NCBI GenBank assembly: GCA_003427395.1
Contig: BFEA01000134.1
Coordinates: 224,521 to 250,096, forward strand
Origin: Chara braunii
Lineage: Eukaryota > Streptophyta > Charophyceae > Charales > Characeae
Direction of reading: 5' to 3'
DNA: 25,576 nucleotides
Numbering within the stretch: position 1 is the first letter of the stretch; every line of letters starts with the position of its first letter. A model generated the notes under the pieces. The model had not been told where the DNA came from and searched no databases. It was given only the letters and a program-made list of their open reading frames with translations. Both the position numbers and the translations under genes were made by a program. Below, in pieces: positions 8,951 to 16,780 of the stretch.

Positions 8951-9298
8951 GCTCTGCACTTGGGTGATGTTACACCTAGATCCCAATATGCTTTGTTAAG
9001 AACGCGATGCCTCGCACTTTAAACATTGACTGCCATGCCTTAACGTTTTGTCAACCGTCGTTACAGTACATGCCCTTGCACTGCCAACAGTAATACCAAA
9101 GCTCGCATCGTCTCCTCCAAGTTAACATCATACTCTTTCTAAACCTTGCGCTGCCTGATGATCCGGTTGCATGTCCACCATAGCTCCCTGTGCTCCAAAG
9201 GTAGTCAGTTGTCCTCCCCCTCTTCCTCCTCCTTGTTGTCCTCTCCTTCCGATGCTGTCCGGTGGACATCATCCTTGGCTGTAGTCTGCTTACGTGTT
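8951..9298 (-). pseudogene. Inter-domain coding remnant between ORF1 and GIY-YIG
   Basis: Frames on the minus strand are broken but not random. One carries a Cys-rich stretch CELWYYCWQCKGMYCNDG (about 9110-9051) with C-x6-C-x2-C-x5-C spacing. Read through its stop, it continues as QNVKAWQSMFKVRGIAFLTKH. The spacing suggests a zinc-binding module joining ORF1 and the nuclease, but it is not the CCHH motif of canonical elements. Whether ORF1 and the endonuclease-RT formed one polyprotein cannot be decided here. Confidence 0.4.
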
Positions 9299-10503
9299 TA
9301 CGCCTCGCCTTCACAGTCACCTTCGCCATACGCCTCCTCAGCACGCTTCTCGACTATATTCACCGCCACGACCACCTTGTTTCCATATGCGACTTCCGAT
9401 CGTCGGCATATCCTTTTCAAGCCGTTTGCTATGCAGATCGCCAATTGTCTGATGTTGTTGCTGATGTATTTCGCTCTCCTGCCTTTCTCCATTGATGCTG
9501 GTATCCTACATCTCGGTGTACCCCTCTTGGGTGAAAACTTTGTAGGCGTCTTCTTCTTTGTCGTCATCCTCGCACATGGTTCCTCTGATCGGAATACCAC
9601 CTTTTTTGCCGACGCCCCGCAATGCTTGGCTGCTTGCCAGTTGTCGAGTGTAATTTCGTCGCTGGTTTCGCCGGCTTGATGCATTGTCTTGGTGTGCGCC
9701 TCTTTTGTAACGATGGACGTCGTTCATTCGATCGTTTGGGGGTCCTCTTCCTCTTCTCAGAATTGTGCAATCCCCCAGTTCGATCGCTGATCTCTTTGAT
9801 CTCGCTATCAACCCAACCACTTGTGAAGGATTCCTCCGATGCCACTGGTGAGACCACTTTTTGTTTGTTGCGCGCCGACGCTTGCAACATGGCCATCCCA
9901 TGTCTGAACTAATCTTGCATCTCTTCTCTCATCCCCCCTATGCACGTAGCCACATGCATTCTTAACGACTTTGCGAATTCAGCACACTCCTCTTCCTCTT
10001 GCTTCTTCTTCGCCTGTTTTGGTTCCGCCCGTAACTCCTTAGCTCTCATCGCCTCCTCCTGCTTCCTCACAGCTTCCTCCTCTTGTAACCTTCTTTCTTC
10101 CTCCCGACTTCATTCTTCGGCCTCTATTCTCGCCCTCTCCTCTCGTTCCTGTTTTCTTCTCAGCTTCTCTTCTTTCTTCCTGTTCTCCTGCTCAAGATGT
10201 TCCTTGAAAGTGGCTACGGTCTGACCGATGGCTTCAAGATGTTTCCTCGTAGCGTCCTCCAGCTTCGTAACTGTTGCCAGTCCACCAAACGAGCTCGCTC
10301 CCCCTCGTCCTGTTCCTCCTCCTCTCTTCCAACATTGGTTCCCATAATGTCCCAACTCGCCGCAGTCGAAACATGTCGTAGTCCTCGTAGTCATCGCCTC
10401 GCGGCCTTCCTCGTCCACTTTCGTTAGACTCCCGACTATAATCTCGACTTCTACCATCTCTCGGTGGTTCGCGGCTGTTTCCACGTGATCTTCGATCCGC
10501 CAT
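9298..10503 (-). pseudogene. Gag-like ORF1: CCHC zinc knuckle, coiled coil, basic region, SAP-like end
   Basis: The start chosen is the ATG at 10503 (MADRRSRGNSREPPRDGRSR), giving an Arg/Ser-rich N terminus. A single-base frameshift near 10380 leads into a zinc knuckle, CFDCGELGHYGNQC (C-x2-C-x4-H-x4-C), at about 10378-10337. A long charged coiled coil follows (10250-9990), rich in Glu/Lys/Arg. The same frame then continues through a TGA (about 10109) and a TAG (about 9912) into DSEIKEISDRTGG and a Lys/Arg-rich tail ending near 9564. After another frame change, LKRICRRSEVAYGNKVVVAV followed by NIVEKRAEEAY resembles a SAP-like helix-loop-helix. Such ORF1 proteins bind the element RNA. At least two frameshifts and two nonsense codons make this a pseudogene. 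The coding sequence runs directly into the GIY-YIG region, so I treat it as the 5' part of the same element. Confidence 0.65.
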
Positions 10504-11202
10504 CGGTATCGCCGGGCTGACCAGGCACGCCAATTGGTCAAATTAGCCCGTCCACTTTCTCAGATATTCACGAACACTCCGGTCGTCTCACTCCCGTCAC
10601 AGTCAACTTTCACACGTCATCTTAGACTCTTTGGTATGTAGCTCAAACGGAACAAAACAAAAACATGCTCACTCAAGCCCAGCACTCGTCTCCAGGCAGG
10701 TTCACATGCGCTTTCGATGGTTTGATTGTTTGGAAAATGGAAAAAACAAAGACGTAAGCCGTAGCACGATGCAATAGCAAAATGCAATAGCGAAGTCATT
10801 TGCAAAACCAAATCGTGCACAAAAGTACACAAGTACAGTCATCACTTCGCCGGTGGGTATGGCACCCCGACCGGTTTCGACCGCCGCCACGTGGTCTCTT
10901 CAGGGGGACACTCCAAACTTCTTCCTTCCTCCTAGCCCGCCTTTCTCCAACCCACTCACCTCTCCATTCCTCATCATGATGAGTACGTAACAGCGAGTCC
11001 CAAAAGACGTCTGACGAAGTAATCATTGTACTTATACCTCCCAGTGACTATAATTGTCCTATGCTGTCCGATCAAAAACATTGTCCCGCTGCTAGTATCA
11101 AAGCAACCTTTGGGTCATGATATTGTTCATCTAACTTTCCTTGTATTGCTTATGCTTGTTGCGGAAGTAGTAACCCCCAGAATATAAAAGGGTTGTGTCT
11201 CA
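10504..11202. other. Flank or possible 5' leader of the retroelement, no gene
   Basis: Mixed-composition DNA upstream of ORF1 on the minus strand. The open frames at 10617-10832, 10702-10890 and 10796-11026 have no recognisable domain. The stretch 10850-11030 is GC-richer than the DNA beyond 11040 and could be element leader sequence, but I cannot find the repeat boundary that would prove it. Confidence 0.4.
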
Positions 11203-11290
11203 AGCTGAGCCCCCGAACCCGAATGCCACAACATTCGGGCTTCCCGAGCCAGAGGCTCAGCCCGAACACAATTTTTTTATTTTTTTTGAT
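11203..11290. repeat. CCCGAA/TTCGGG word cluster with T-rich tract
   Basis: CCCCCGAACCCGAATGCC and ACATTCGGGCTTCCCGAGCC form overlapping inverted words, also GAGCC...GGCTC, followed by an interrupted T run (11270-11288). It has the same architecture as 6095-6239 and 6865-6985 with yet another word. GTCTCAAGCTGAG (11198) resembles GTCTCAAGCTAGG (11525). Confidence 0.55.
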
Positions 11291-11626
11291 GATATTGCGG
11301 AGCGGGGGCTCTCCACACTACGTATTTTCTAATTAAAAAAAAGTAACCAGTTTGCGTGCCGAACGGCAGGAACCCCTCCTACCTTTTTTTTTTGTGTCTG
11401 TGTGTGCGCGCGCAGGGGGGAGGGCGACCCCTCCCCCCCCCCAATCAATCAATCAATTTCAATCAATTAAGTTAAAAAAAGTGTGCGTGCTCCCTCGTGT
11501 GTGTGTGTGTGTGTGGATATACCTGGTCTCAAGCTAGGTCCATGTACAGCCAGGGGGTCCAGCGTCTTACAAACGCCGGACCCTCAGGAACAACAAATTT
11601 TGACGAGTTTTCGGCCAAAAAACTCG
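11291..11626. other. Low-complexity stretch, no gene
   Basis: Contains a GC-rich GGAGCGGGGGCTCTCC palindrome-like word near 11300, a short GCGCGC and G/C run (11405-11441), AATC tetranucleotide repeats (11442-11465) and a (GT)n at 11496-11513. No credible reading frame. Confidence 0.6.
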
Positions 11627-11683
11627 GTTTCAATTTCGTTCAAAAAATAAAAAATGTCCTTTTTGACGAAATGGTCGTTTTGT
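11627..11683 (+). repeat. 57 bp hairpin-forming dispersed repeat, copy 1
   Basis: Starts GTTTCAATTTCGTTCAAAAA and ends ACGAAATGGTCGTTTTGT. ATTTCGTTCAAAAA can pair with TTTTTGACGAAAT, giving a hairpin with one bulge. The second copy at 16781-16837 differs at 4 of 57 positions, and similarity stops at both edges. Confidence 0.85.
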
Positions 11684-12132
11684 GCATTCTGCTCCGGGCT
11701 TCAATGTTCGAGGGCCAAAAAGCCCTTGTCCACCCTTGAGTGTCGGGTATTGCAAGCCATGCCAGCGATAATGGATTCACTCCCTTTTCTCATTAGGGTG
11801 CTGTGGAACGATGTTTCTTTGAAACTCGAGGGTTTCTGAGTTGTGTGGAAAGAGGCCCTTATCCATCACCCTGGATCTGGAGGTGCGAAACAAAAAAACA
11901 AACAAAAAAAAACAGAGGTGCAATCCCTCTACATGCATACTGATTATAGTTGTCTTGCATGCTGCCCTGACAATGTCCAAAGCTATCTATCTTTCACAAT
12001 GCGGACCCTTGTTCTGTCTTTTATTTGGTATTCTTCTTGATTTTGTTCCTCGGGGAAGGCCGACCGTCTCCATGATTTTGATCCGCAATGTCCCATGACA
12101 GCGCCTCTTAGCAAAATGGCAGGGATAGGCCC
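11684..12132. other. Unassigned intergenic DNA
   Basis: No recognisable domain in the short frames at 11654-11839, 11777-11980 and 11841-12098. An A-rich run with AAAC units lies at 11889-11912. Composition is moderate and uniform. Confidence 0.5.
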
Positions 12133-12324
12133 TGGTGGTTTAAACCACCACACCAGTACCTCTCCCAGCTATTTTGCAGAGATGCAGCTCGTTAACGGCC
12201 ACAACTTCCGCGCCCGCTCCGCTGTTGATAAATTTCAGCGGCAGCTGCTGTCCCGTTTCGGGGCTCCGGTAATTCGCGGTGAGGGGACCGCGGCCGATGT
12301 GCAGGCGGGGTAGTGGTGGTTTAA
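12133..12324 (+). other. GC-rich exon-like island bracketed by inverted GTGGTGGTTTAA
   Basis: An 18 bp perfect palindrome, TGGTGGTTTAAACCACCA (12133-12150), opens the island. GTGGTGGTTTAA closes it at 12313-12324, directly against the N gap. Between them a GC-rich segment encodes MQLVNGHNFRARSAVDKFQR (from 12182) and continues to GEGTAADVQAG, then stops. TATTTTGCAG at 12170-12179 could be a splice acceptor and GGTAGT at about 12309 a donor. The V-x2-F-x3-L ... R-G-x-G-x2-A pattern faintly recalls the C terminus of RlmN-like radical SAM proteins, but this is weak. Codon use differs from all neighbours. It could be one exon, contaminant DNA, or linker-flanked cloning sequence at an assembly join. 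Confidence 0.35.
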
Positions 12325-12383
12325 NNNNNNNNNNNNNNNNNNNNNNNNNNNNNNNNNNNNNNNNNNNNNNNNNNNNNNNNNNN
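12325..12383. other. Assembly gap, 59 N
   Basis: Unresolved bases. Any frame translated across it contains undefined residues and should not be used. Confidence 1.
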
Positions 12384-12595
12384 TAAAAAAAAAAAAGAAG
12401 GAATGCAATGCTGCAGCCCTCCATCTCCATAACTGAACTTTGGTATGGCGGGCTTAGCCTAGTAATGGAATGCCAGACCTGATTTCCAGCAGGTGACACT
12501 TCCCACCAACGGAAAGGAGCGACCAAATGACCCTACCAGGGGTGGCTGGTCGTACCAACTCACCTAGTAAGGGGTATCTGGTTAAAATAAAAAAA
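12384..12595 (-). repeat. SINE-like dispersed repeat, copy 1
   Basis: On the minus strand, a TAGGTGAGTTGGTACGACC head resembles a tRNA A box. It is followed by GTTGGTGGGAAGTGTCACCT and then GCTGGAAATCAGG, and the repeat ends in a T/C-rich run beside the gap. The middle block is shared with 13325-13565 (minus) and 16948-16990 (plus). I cannot see a clear B box, so the tRNA origin is tentative. Confidence 0.5.
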
Positions 12596-12885
12596 TAAAA
12601 TAAAAAAAGGCAGTGTTCTAGATTTGCAATGGATTGTTGGGGGGAAATTCCACAATCGGTGCTGATGGGGAAACGACACCCCTCTGCTCGAAGCCACTAC
12701 TGGCTACTATCCAATCAGAAGTGGCTAGGCATCTGTGAATGATTTGGCATTGGATTGCTCTGAGTGATGTGGTCATTAGAGGGGCACAGGGGCCCACCAG
12801 AAATTGTGAAAGCTGTGTAGTCGCAGTGGTGAGTCCATATCACTGGAGGTGAGAATAGCAGAAACAAGTATATTCTATTATCAAG
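12596..12885. other. Unassigned DNA
   Basis: No coding frame. GAAGCCACTACTGGCTAC (12691) and AGAAGTGGCTAGGC (12717) form a small inverted pair. AAAATAAAATAAAA repeats lie at 12583-12608. Confidence 0.4.
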
Positions 12886-13000
12886 TGTGTGTGTGTGTGT
12901 GTTTTTGTTGTTTTAGTGTTTTTTTTTTTTTGTTGTTGTTGTTTTAGTGTTTTTTTTTTTTTTTTTTTAGCCACATGGTTTTTTTTTGTTTTTTTTTTTC
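12886..13000. repeat. (GT)n and T/GTT low-complexity tract
   Basis: A short (GT)n (12886-12902), then T runs with GTTGTTGTT and two copies of GTTTTAGTGTTTTTTTTTT at about 12911 and 12941. Reading frames over it are Lys/Gln/Thr-rich artefacts. Confidence 0.85.
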
Positions 13001-13139
13001 CAAGATAGAACATGAGAGAAACATACAGCCATACGGAGAGGGTCGGAATCCCATTTCTGGCTGGTGGGGCAGTAGCCTTAGGGCCAGGCCCCGCTGTTGC
13101 TCTGTTCATTTTGGAAAGCATGAACCTTCTTTCCTTTTT

Positions 13140-13313
13140 GGGAAAACTAGGGCGCTGTGACAGTTTCAGTTTGAAAGTGCGTTTCAGTCACGATTCCGCG
13201 GAGGAAAATCGTACGTTTACAACCCAGCTTTAGGGTTGGGTGGGGATGTGTTGTATTCGAGGGATGCGTGAAGTGGATTTAAAACTGAAATTGTGACTGC
13301 GCCCTAGTTACCC
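13140..13313. mobile_element. MITE with ~36 bp terminal inverted repeats
   Basis: The left end, from 13145, reads AACTAGGGCGCTGTGACAGT followed by TTCAGTTTGAA. The right end, read as reverse complement from 13309, gives AACTAGGGCGCAGTCACAAT then TTCAGTTTTAA. These match at 26 of 31 positions, and the match extends outward through GGGAA/GGGGT. The element is about 174 bp with no coding capacity. T/C-rich flanks (CCTTTTTG left, CCTTTTCT right) could be a degraded 8 bp target duplication, which with a TAGGG-like end would suggest hAT, but the superfamily is not secure. Confidence 0.75.
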
Positions 13314-13324
13314 CTTTTCTTTTT

Positions 13325-13565
13325 TTGTTGTTGTGAAGCCGTAGCATTACTCAGAGAAGAAACCCAGGCCGCGGACCACACAATAATTCTACCCGGAATG
13401 GGGCCATTACCCAGCTTCGGCTAATGCTGGAATCAGAGCCCAGCATCCCATTCACGCTGGACCAAGTTTCCAGCAGGTGAAGCTCCCCACCAATAGATGA
13501 AGCCTCCAAAAAAAGGGGGGCACTTTAGGAGGGTGCTCTTACCACCTCCTCAAGTGCTGCCCCTG
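13325..13565 (-). repeat. SINE-like dispersed repeat, copy 2
   Basis: On the minus strand it begins CTTGAGGAGGTGGTAAGAGC with an A-box-like GGTGGTAAGAGCACC. It continues to TTGGTGGGGAGCTTCACCTG and then CTGGAAACTTGGTCCAGC. This last block is also at 12384-12595 and 16948-16990. The part beyond (13330-13450) contains CCAGCATTAGC and GAAGCTGGGTAATG. No convincing B box or A tail was found. Confidence 0.5.
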
Positions 13566-13715
13566 ATTGGATCCTTTGCAGGGGGGGAGGGGAGGAAAAC
13601 GATGGTGATTTGTTGTTTGGATATTACAGTTCCTCAAAATTTCGCACATTCATCTACTAGGATTCTAGGATACTCAAGTAGGGATAGGTCATATTATACG
13701 CAGTATCTTAGAATA

Positions 13716-13790
13716 TTCTTTGAACCTCTTTCGAACCTTCTTTGAACCTTCTTTGAACCTTCTTTGAGCCTTCTTTGAGCCTTGCTTGAG
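13716..13790 (+). repeat. 11 bp tandem repeat TTCTTTGAACC
   Basis: About six to seven units of TTCTTTGAACC, drifting to TTCTTTGAGCC and then TTGCTTGAGC at the right end. The units become progressively more divergent rightward, consistent with local slippage. Confidence 0.9.
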
Positions 13791-14176
13791 CAGTAATGAG
13801 GTCTAGAAGGGTGTTTACATAATTAAATGCATTGAAGAACAAAGAGGGACAATCAGAGGATCATCACCAGCCTTTGTACCAGCTATGTCCCCACCTTTGA
13901 TCCCTCGCTCCCATATTTGAAAGACATTACTGATCTATTAAGTATCATGGCAAAAAAACTGTGAGGTATATTGCCCCATGTAGTGACTTCACAATGGTAA
14001 ATCCGGCTGGGCCAGACCTGATTTGTAGACACAGGGAATGGGGATGGAAAGAGGAGGTATTGGGAAAGGGATTGGGGGGATTGTTTATGATGGGGAGGAG
14101 GTGGAGAGGGGTAGAGAAAGGGTTGGAGGCTTTAACTTGAGAGGACAGAAGGGGAGGAGGAGGATGGGGGGGAGAG

Positions 14177-14178
<2 letters not shown>
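13791..14178. other. Unassigned DNA grading into purine-rich strand
   Basis: No gene. From 14030 the plus strand becomes strongly purine-rich (GGAGGA, GGGGAGG), leading into the GA repeat. The open frames at 13945-14325 (minus) and 14038-14358 (plus) follow from this skew and encode Pro/Ser or Gly/Arg/Glu runs. Confidence 0.6.
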
Positions 14179-14249
<71 letters not shown>

Positions 14250-14313
14250 GGTGCGCGGGGGGGGGGGGGGGGGGGTGGGCGCGCGCGTGGGGGGGGGGGG
14301 GGGGGGGGGGGGG
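14179..14313 (+). repeat. (GA)n followed by two long G tracts
   Basis: (GA)n spans 14179-14243. G19 at 14257-14275 and G25 at 14289-14313 follow, separated by TGGGCGCGCGCGT. The G-rich strand could form G-quadruplexes and the GA tract a triplex. Homopolymers of this length are also prone to sequencing error, so exact lengths are unreliable. Confidence 0.9.
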
Positions 14314-14655
14314 CGAAGAGAGCACTCCGTAGGACCATCTAGAACGAGGCGTCGCTAATCCTAAGGAGGAGGGTTATAGTGAGAGGTATACACTTCCACA
14401 AGCAAACCCCCGGAATCCCCCTTGATGGGGTTGAGGAAGTTTCTCTCCTCCCGGAAGAGCCACTAATCTTCATCAGCTAGCCAATTTATACATACAAGCC
14501 TTCCTGCATTCTGAAGGGTGACCATTTTTCTATGCGGGTCTGGCCAGGTATGCTGAAAGGTCATGATTGTCTGCTGCTTAGATTCCAGAGTCGTGGTAGT
14601 CCTACACTCCTCCCTTAGTCTTTTGTGGGCCTTCGCTATATTCGTCCTCAGGGCA

Positions 14656-15090
14656 GACTACCTAGGTGCGCTAAGCACCGAGTTTGGCCTATCTGTCGAA
14701 GTAACTTGATCGTTGGTGGATGCCTACAAGGAAGATTCACTTATAATGGATATCATACACAAACTACATGATAAGAACAAAGCTACATCTGACGAGTTTT
14801 TTGTGATGGTGGATGGATTACTCCTCCTTGAAAAGACAGGGTTCAAAAGATTGTGTGTGTCGTCCAGTGAGTTCTTAAGTAGTTTATTTTTAGGCGAGTG
14901 TCATGATGCGACTGGTCACTTCGGTTACATGAAGACGAGTGCTAACCGAGTGCAACTTTTCTGGTGGCCTAGTATGCTTGACGATGCAAAGAAGTACGTT
15001 CAGACTTGTCAAGTCCGTCAGTAAGATAAGCCGCGAACTCAAGCAACGCTTGGGTTATTGAAGCCAAATATGTTTTCTTGACAGTCAGTT
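14656..15090 (+). pseudogene. Ty3/gypsy retrotransposon remnant: RNase H tail and integrase H2C2 domain
   Basis: From 14656 the frame reads DYLGALSTEFGLSVEVT, a stop (TGA at 14707), then SLVDAYKEDSLIMDIIHKLH and onward to 15024. The integrase zinc-binding module is clear: ECHDATGHFGYMKTSANRVQ then FWWPSMLDDAKKYVQTCQ, with His and His spaced as in the HHCC finger. The last cysteine is replaced by arginine (CQVRQ, CGT instead of TGT), and a TAA follows where the conserved basic continuation (DKPRT) begins. After QATLGLLKPNMFS the frame stops again and homology ends near 15065. The catalytic integrase core and RT are absent. This is a truncated, inactive polyprotein fragment; no LTRs are visible. 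Confidence 0.8.
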
Positions 15091-15262
15091 GAGCAACGCA
15101 TCCTCTGAATGGCCATATGAGTGTGTTTAAACAGGTGCCATTGATAGGTCGACCAAGATGTGGGATAATCCGTGGTTCTTCCGAACATGTCCCATTTGAA
15201 AATCTGGTTCATTATCACCATCATCTCTTTTCATCAACAATTTGGAAGTCTCTGGGTACCAA

Positions 15263-15345
15263 CTGGCCTAGCTCAGTTGGTACACCCCTGAACTGTTGAA
15301 ATAAAGACCTGATACCGGATGCAGATGAGTAAAATGCTACAATTC
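15263..15345 (+). repeat. tRNA-like head (A box) of a possible SINE
   Basis: GGCCTAGCTCAGTTGGTACA (from 15265) contains an essentially perfect tRNA A box. CCCTGAACTGTTGAAATAAAG resembles an anticodon arm with a TGTTGAA loop. No convincing B box (GGTTCGANNCC) follows; ATACCGGATGCAGA sits at that place. It looks like a degraded tRNA-derived SINE or tRNA pseudogene, not a functional tRNA. Confidence 0.45.
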
Positions 15346-15347
15346 TG

Positions 15348-15447
15348 AATTACTTAGGGCTGAGCACTTCAATAATGATATCTCAAGGCCGATTGTCAAT
15401 TACTTAGGGCCAGTCAGTTCAATTACGATATCTCAAGGTCGTCGCCC
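15348..15447 (+). repeat. 50 bp tandem repeat, two units
   Basis: AATTACTTAGGGC recurs at 15348 and 15398, and GATATCTCAAGG recurs at the same 50-base spacing. The units differ at a handful of positions. They follow directly on the tRNA-like head, so they may be the body of that repeat. Confidence 0.85.
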
Positions 15448-15861
15448 TTTTTTGGAAAAAAAAGGAAGAGGAGAAAGACAAAGGGAAATCTAGTAATAGG
15501 CACATCAGGTCACCGTAGGCGTAGGTAGTGTACAATAGAAGACTTACATATAGATGCAGTGGTAGAGTACTCTTGGTGGTAGGACTAAGCAAGCTATCGA
15601 GAGCTCCTTAGTTGAACAAAGTGGTGTTGTGCCACGCAGGGCTTTTCCCTGTAAGCTAAGCTGGATGATGCTTCCAGTATGTTCTGAATAAAGGTTGTGT
15701 GGAGGCTTGAGATATGGATAGGGCACTGAACATGCAACCGAGGTTATCAACTCATGCACCACCTAGACACTCAGAGCAGGGCATTGAACCGAACCGGTAG
15801 ACTTTTACGGTATCCAGACACCCGTTGAACCCACCGCCGTACACTGTGCACCATGAGCTAG
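15448..15861. other. Unassigned DNA
   Basis: No coding frame recognised. GATGCAGTGGTAGAGTACTC at 15554 resembles a tRNA A box but has no matching B box. ATCAGGTCACC at about 15506 recurs at 15864 and 16008. Confidence 0.4.
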
Positions 15862-16196
15862 CCATCAGGTCACCCCATAGAACACCCCTACATACCCCAC
15901 CCCTGACGCAAATAGACAAACTGCCAGTATTATAGTTCGGGTTGTTTGTGAGGTTTCCTGACCTCCTTTCCAACATGGTAATGAAATTTGAAGTTGCATG
16001 AAAATCCATCAGGTCACCCCATAGAACACCCCTACATACCCCACCCCTGACGCAAATAGACAAACTGCCAGTATTATAGTTCGGGTTGTTTGTGAGGTTT
16101 NAATAGACAAACTGCCAGTATTATAGTTCGGGTTGTTTGTGAGGTTTCCTGACCTCCTTTCCAACATGGTAATGAAATTTGAAGTTGCATGAAAAT
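15862..16196 (+). repeat. 144 bp tandem duplication interrupted by a single N
   Basis: Unit 1 is 15862-16005 (starts CCATCAGGTCACCCCATAGA). Unit 2 starts at 16006 and is cut by N at 16101 after 95 bases. From 16102 the sequence restarts inside the unit (AATAGACAAACTGCCAGTAT) and runs to 16196. All copies appear identical. The N and the 47-base backstep suggest two overlapping contig ends joined by a scaffolder. The minus-strand open frames over it only repeat the unit. Confidence 0.95.
16101..16101. other. Single-N assembly join
   Basis: One undefined base inside the 144 bp repeat. The 46 bases before it (from 16055) and the bases after it (from 16102) are the same sequence, so the join has probably duplicated an overlap. 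Confidence 0.9.
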
Positions 16197-16346
16197 AAAA
16201 GAGTCTCTGGTCATCAATGGAGGTTCCCTTGATATGACAAACTCGTAGAAATATGATAAAATTCTCAATTTCGTACGCAGAGCAAGAAAGAGAGAGGAAA
16301 TTTTTTTTTTACAGTAACTGTTTGAAAATGGATATGCATTGAATGT

Positions 16347-16348
<2 letters not shown>

Positions 16349-16379
<31 letters not shown>
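16349..16379 (+). repeat. Poly-G tract, 31 G
   Basis: Uninterrupted guanine run in AT-rich DNA, preceded by GAATGTTT and followed by TGCTACGTG. Very long G homopolymers are rare and are often sequencing or assembly artefacts. Confidence 0.9.
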
Positions 16380-16380
<1 letters not shown>

Positions 16381-16780
16381 GCTACGTGCAGCAAAAAACC
16401 CAGATTGACAGATGTAAATCGCATCAACAATATTACCAAAAGGAGGATGGTTTCATAATATATTAACAAAATTGTTTATGAATTAAAAGAAAAACAAAAC
16501 CAAAATGCTTATTTGATGCCTTTTCCCACGCATTTATCACCTGCTAGTTGAAAATGTTTATAATATCATTCGGTTTTGTTAAATACATGGGGAAAAAAAC
16601 TTGAAAATCTTCAAATTTTAAACTATATGCACTTAAAAAATAGTACACCATCCGAATAAATAGAGTTCCCAAGCAAATGTTGAGCAATTTAGGCGATATT
16701 ATTCGATAATTCAAGCGATGGTATCCTATATACTGTGGTAGTATAAGTGCTTGAAAATGAAAAAAAGAAAAAAAAATGGA
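16381..16780. other. AT-rich DNA, no feature seen
   Basis: AT-rich, dense in stops on both strands, with short A runs. No repeat or gene recognised. Confidence 0.6.

Larger units (their letters stand above)
7481..10503 (-). mobile_element. Chlamys-type (N-terminal endonuclease) Penelope-like retroelement, truncated and inactive
   Basis: Order on the minus strand: CCHC gag-like ORF1 (10503-9298), Cys-rich linker, GIY-YIG endonuclease (8950-8640), CxC motif (8303-8295), RT fingers and motif A (7976-7503), then a truncation formed by an inverted copy of RT sequence. Canonical Penelope-like elements carry the GIY-YIG domain after the RT. An endonuclease before the RT with a CxC linker and no CCHH finger matches the permuted group described from green algae, spike mosses and slime moulds. 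The 5' boundary is not defined; 10504-11030 may be its leader. The 3' third is missing. Several frameshifts and stops show it is old. Confidence 0.68.

Noticed and set aside
12140-12526. 128-residue minus-strand frame
   Set aside because: It spans the 59 N gap and joins unrelated sequences.
13945-14358. Long frames encoding Pro/Ser-rich or Gly/Arg/Glu-rich proteins
   Set aside because: They are products of the GA repeat and G tracts; there is no sequence complexity beyond the repeat.
14713-15024. Intact 103-residue host gene
   Set aside because: It opens at TTG, has an in-frame stop just upstream with homologous coding sequence beyond it, and is plainly the integrase zinc-binding part of a retrotransposon.
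15554-15640. tRNA-like A box at 15554
   Set aside because: GCAGTGGTAGAGTAC looks like an A box, but there is no B box or cloverleaf pairing within the expected distance.
15752-16469. Minus-strand frames with internal protein repeats
   Set aside because: They are translations of the 144 bp duplication and of the poly-G tract (proline run), and one crosses the N.
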